Source: PFJX01 sp964646585
GTDB taxonomy: Bacteria > Pseudomonadota > Gammaproteobacteria > Burkholderiales > Thiobacillaceae
DNA length: 21,449 nucleotides
Assembly: GCA_964646585.1 (NCBI GenBank)
Contig: CAZYEY010000199.1
Span: 1-21,449, forward strand
Reading direction: 5' to 3'
Part shown: positions 14,381-21,449 of the stretch, one piece after another
Layout of the letters: every line of letters begins with the position of its first letter
Numbering within the stretch: position 1 is the stretch's first letter
Translations under genes and position numbers: made by a program
The notes under the pieces: generated by a model
Databases searched by the model: none
What the model was told of the DNA's origin: nothing
The model's input: the letters and a program-made list of their open reading frames with translations, nothing else

Positions 14381-14731
14381 TCAGCGGACGATCTGGGGGA
14401 TCACATCCAGGATGGCGTGGGTATCCCGATTCACCAGGACCACGTCGTTTCCAAGGATGTAACGTGTATACGGGGCCGGCAGATGGGGCAGCTTGGCGTT
14501 GAGGGCGCTGGGTAACGGCGCAGGACGCTGCCCCGGATCCAGCACGTCGCCAGGCTTCGCGCGCTGGGCGGGCAGCGGACCGCTGGGCTTGCCGTAGAAC
14601 GCCTCGATGATGCCGCGCTCACTGTCGGAGAAGCGCATGCCGGAGGCACCCGGGCTTTGAGAGATCCCCTGGCTGGCGCAACCTGCCAGCAGCGCGGCCG
14701 TGGCGATGAACAGGAATTCGCGTCGTTCCAT
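14381..14731 (-). CDS. Small lipoprotein, RcnB/CigR-like, with a Tat-like signal
   Basis: The 116-residue protein starts MERREFLFIATAALLAGC: a twin-arginine RREFL motif, a short hydrophobic segment and a lipobox LAGC with Cys18. This predicts export, possibly folded by Tat, and lipid attachment to a membrane. The mature part has a FSDSERGIIEAFYGKP segment, a Pro-rich linker, and a C-terminal YTRYILGNDVVLVNRDTHAILDVI module like the end of RcnB/CigR-type periplasmic proteins, whose roles vary. ATG 14731 has AGGGGA about 6 bases upstream; an upstream ATG at 14752 has none. The gene stands alone between terminators. Confidence 0.75.
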   Translation of the reverse strand: MERREFLFIATAALLAGCASQGISQSPGASGMRFSDSERGIIEAFYGKPSGPLPAQRAKPGDVLDPGQRPAPLPSALNAKLPHLPAPYTRYILGNDVVLVNRDTHAILDVIPQIVR

Positions 14732-14827
14732 TGTTGTCCCCTCAGGCTTCATGGAAAAGGCAATCTGTTTATCAAAGCCCCTCCGCTGACGCTTTGAGCG
14801 GCATCAAGAAAGCGGTTGCAACAAGAC

Positions 14828-14852
14828 AAAAGCCGGCGCGAGGCCGGCTTTT
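14828..14852 (-). terminator. Intrinsic terminator of the gltBD operon
   Basis: The stem aaaagccggc / gccggctttt (14828-14837 / 14843-14852, 5-base loop) starts 18 bases after the gltD stop. On the minus strand the GC stem is followed by TTTTGTCTT. The A/T ends make it potentially bidirectional. Confidence 0.85.
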
Positions 14853-14870
14853 CCAGGGATGGGCCGGGTT

Positions 14871-16336
14871 TCAGCGGGGCAGATCGGATCTGCCCATGAG
14901 GAAGGCGTCCACCTCCCTGGCGCACTGGCGGCCTTCCCGGATGGCCCAGACCACCAGGGACTGGCCCCGGCGCATGTCGCCGGCGGCGAATACCTTGGCG
15001 ACATTGGTGGCGTAGCAGCCAGCGCCGTCGGTGCTGGCGCGGGCATTTCCCCGGGCGTCCTTTTCCACGCCAAAGGCTTCCAACACGGGGGCCAGGGGGT
15101 TGGTGAAGCCCATGGCGAGGAAGACCAGGTCGGCCTTGATCTCGAACTCGCTGCCGGGCACCTCGGCCATCCTGCCGTCCTTCCACTCCAGGCGGGCGGC
15201 CTTGACGGCCTTTACATTGCCCTGACCGTCATCGACGAAGGCCTTGGTGACGATGGACCAGTCCCGCTCGCAGCCTTCCTCGTGGGAGGAGGAAGTGCGC
15301 AGCTTCAAGGGCCAGTAGGGCCATACCAGGGGCTTGTCCTCCTGCTCGGGCGGGCGTGGCATCAGTTCGATCTGGGTGACGCTGGCGGCGCCGTGGCGGT
15401 TGGAGGTGCCCACGCAGTCGGAGCCGGTGTCGCCGCCGCCAATGACCAGGACGTGCTTGCCGGCGGCCGAGATGGGGTTGGGACCGTCGCCGGCTACCGC
15501 CTTGTTCTGGGGGATGAGGAATTCCAGGGCGAAGTGCACGCCCTTGAGTTGACGGCCGGGCACTGGCAGGTCCCGGGGTACTTCCGAGCCGCCGGCCAGG
15601 ACCACGGCGTCGTACTCGGCCATGAGCCTGGCAGCGGGCAGGATCTCCCTGGCGTCGTTGACGATGCCGACGGGGGTCGTCTCGACGCCCACCAGGCAGC
15701 CGGGGCGGAAGCTGACGCCTTCCGCTTCCATCTGCTTCATGCGGCGGTCGATGAGACCCTTGTCCATTTTGAAGTCGGGGATGCCATAACGTAGCAGGCC
15801 ACCGATGCGGCTCGACTTCTCGAACACGGTCACCTCGTGGCCCACCCGGGCGAGCTGCTGGGCGGCGGCCAGGCCCGCCGGGCCGGAGCCGACGATGGCG
15901 ACCTTCCTGCCGGTCTTCACTTTGGGCGGCTGGGGTGTCACCCAGCCCATCTCCCAGCCCTTGTCGATGATGAAGTGCTCGATGGATTTGATGCCGACGG
16001 GATCAGCGTTGATCCCCAGGGTGCAGGCGGCCTCGCAGGGGGCGGGGCAGATGCGGCCGGTGAACTCGGGGAAGTTGTTGGTGGAATGCAGCACGTCGAG
16101 GGCCTGCCTCCAGTTGCCCCGATACACCAGGTCGTTCCAATCCGGGATGATGTTGTTCACCGGGCAACCGTTGTTGCAGAAGGGGATGCCGCAGTCCATG
16201 CAGCGGGCCCCCTGGATCTTCGCGGCCTCATCCGTGAGGGTGGCGACGAACTCCTGGTAGTTGTGCAGCCGCTGCTCCACGGGGGCGTAGGCCTCGGGCT
16301 GGCGCTCATATTCGAGGAAACCGGTCATCTTGCCCA

Positions 16337-16337
<1 letters not shown>
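14871..16337 (-). CDS. gltD: Glutamate synthase (NADPH) small subunit GltD
   Basis: GltD is the FAD/NADPH reductase subunit, passing electrons to GltB for reductive conversion of glutamine plus 2-oxoglutarate to two glutamates. The 488-residue protein has the N-terminal Fe-S cysteine sets CMDCGIPFCNNGCPVNN and CPAPCEAAC, the FAD fingerprint VAIVGSGPAGLAAAQQL (about 149-165), the NADPH site HVLVIGGGDTGSDC, and the C-terminal FAD-contact VFAAGDMRRGQSLVVWAI. Its ATG overlaps the gltB stop by one base (TGATG), so the two subunits are translationally coupled. A strong intrinsic terminator follows. Confidence 0.97.
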
Positions 16338-20980
<4,643 letters not shown>

Positions 20981-21006
20981 GCTTGCATCCTCAAAGTCTG
21001 GTCGGG

Positions 21007-21114
21007 TCACCGGTGCGCCGGATCGCCTGGTCGAACAGGGCCGTGACGGGCTTCGGCACGGCCAAAAAAAGCCGGTGCGAACACCGGCTGCTGTCGCTTG
21101 CAGGGCGTCATCAC
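21007..21114 (-). CDS. Possible leader peptide upstream of gltB
   Basis: A 35-residue frame starts GTG-ATG at 21114/21111, with GGGAG 8 bases before the GTG, and ends at TGA 21009-21007. It begins (V)MTPCKRQQPVF and continues through the intrinsic terminator. Two adjacent Gln codons sit immediately before the terminator stem, and the stop overlaps a candidate gltB GTG as GTGA. These features suit a translated attenuator sensing charged tRNA-Gln, but they could be chance in GC-rich DNA. Coding status is unproven. Confidence 0.3.
   Translation of the reverse strand: MMTPCKRQQPVFAPAFFGRAEARHGPVRPGDPAHR
21064..21089 (-). terminator. Intrinsic terminator inside the gltB leader (candidate attenuator)
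   Basis: On the minus strand AGCCGGTG-TTCG-CACCGGCT forms a perfect 8-bp stem with a UUCG tetraloop, directly followed by six more T (seven T in all, 21070-21064). It lies about 50-70 bases downstream of the predicted start of transcription and 84 bases upstream of the gltB GTG, with no established gene between promoter and terminator. It should therefore either attenuate gltB or end a roughly 70-base small RNA. Confidence 0.85.
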
Positions 21115-21142
21115 GGCCCCGGCTCCCAATAACGGGCTTGGA

Positions 21143-21171
21143 ATTCTAGCGCGTCGCGGTGGCATCGCCAA
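21143..21171 (-). promoter_or_regulatory. Sigma70-type promoter of gltB
   Basis: On the minus strand there is a -35 TTGGCG (21171-21166), a 17-base spacer, and a -10 TAGAAT (21148-21143). The predicted start is near 21136, giving a leader of about 155 bases before GTG 20980. This is the best promoter match in the window. Confidence 0.7.
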
Positions 21172-21282
21172 CCGCGGGTAAATTGTGAAAACGGGCAGAA
21201 GCGAGTCGGACCAGGGCTTGCCGTCACGAAATCATCGCATTTCCTTCATCTTCGCGACTTCGCGGGGCCGTATTTTGCCGGC

Positions 21283-21449
21283 ATGTTGGCCCAGCAAATC
21301 GCATTCGCGCAATTCTCCGCCCCACGTCGCCGCCTGCGCATAGCAGTGGTGACGGAAACCTATCCGCCGGAAATCAACGGCGTGGCCATGACCTTGGAAC
21401 GCATGGTCAAGGCGTTGCAAAGCCGTGAACATCAGATCCAGTTGATCCG
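21283..21449 (+). CDS. Glycosyltransferase family 4-like protein (N-terminal part)
   Basis: The open frame starts at ATG 21283 and runs off the right edge after 55 codons. After a 17-residue lead it shows RLRIAVVTETYPPEINGVAM, the first strand and donor-domain loop of GT4 glycosyltransferases of the mannosyltransferase/MgtA type, which build glycolipids or cell-envelope glycans. The visible part is the N-terminal Rossmann-like domain only, so the sugar and acceptor cannot be told. There is no clear Shine-Dalgarno sequence before ATG 21283. It is divergent from gltB; the spacer of about 270 bases holds the gltB promoter and leader. Confidence 0.8.
   Translation, partial: MLAQQIAFAQFSAPRRRLRIAVVTETYPPEINGVAMTLERMVKALQSREHQIQLI

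Overview
The window looks like part of a betaproteobacterial chromosome, probably Rhodocyclales or a close relative. This is inferred from the style of the Rho, thioredoxin, ferredoxin and GltBD proteins, the trxA-rho adjacency and the high G+C. No rRNA, tRNA, CRISPR array or insertion sequence was seen.

Region 1 (about 1-8,874) is a tightly packed tetrahydromethanopterin (H4MPT) / methylofuran C1 island. It reads: end of an unrecognised gene, mch, an Orf5-type ATP-grasp ligase, an Orf7/CitG-type protein, fae, a zinc-ribbon plus PTPS-like protein, a HisA/HisF-like gene on the opposite strand, an MfnD-like ATP-grasp ligase, an MfnF-like ASKHA protein, pabB, and the first codons of an MfnE-like kinase. 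Fae condenses formaldehyde with H4MPT and Mch acts two steps later. The remaining genes fit synthesis of the two cofactors: pABA and pterin steps for H4MPT, and the glutamyl-tyramine and furan parts of methylofuran. Most plus-strand genes overlap by 4-16 bases or are separated by only 11-15, so they are probably co-transcribed.

Region 2 (about 8,874-9,100) is a scar. The MfnE-like gene stops after about 25 codons, exactly where a degenerate copy of the 3' end of rho begins. The real rho end lies 137 bases further on.

Region 3 (9,000-14,731) holds housekeeping genes: rho and trxA (minus strand), fdxA divergent from trxA, an alanine/serine-glyoxylate aminotransferase convergent with fdxA, an unassigned Rossmann protein, selD, and a small lipoprotein with a Tat-like signal and its own terminator.

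Region 4 (14,828-21,171) is the gltBD glutamate synthase operon on the minus strand. It has a near-consensus sigma70 promoter, a structured leader containing a complete intrinsic terminator upstream of gltB, and a terminator after gltD. A glycosyltransferase gene starts divergently and runs off the end of the window.

The three observations most worth following are the rho-end duplication that truncates the MfnE-like gene, the promoter-terminator leader in front of gltB with its small Gln-Gln-containing ORF, and the zinc-ribbon fusion to a PTPS-like domain that lacks a canonical zinc ligand.
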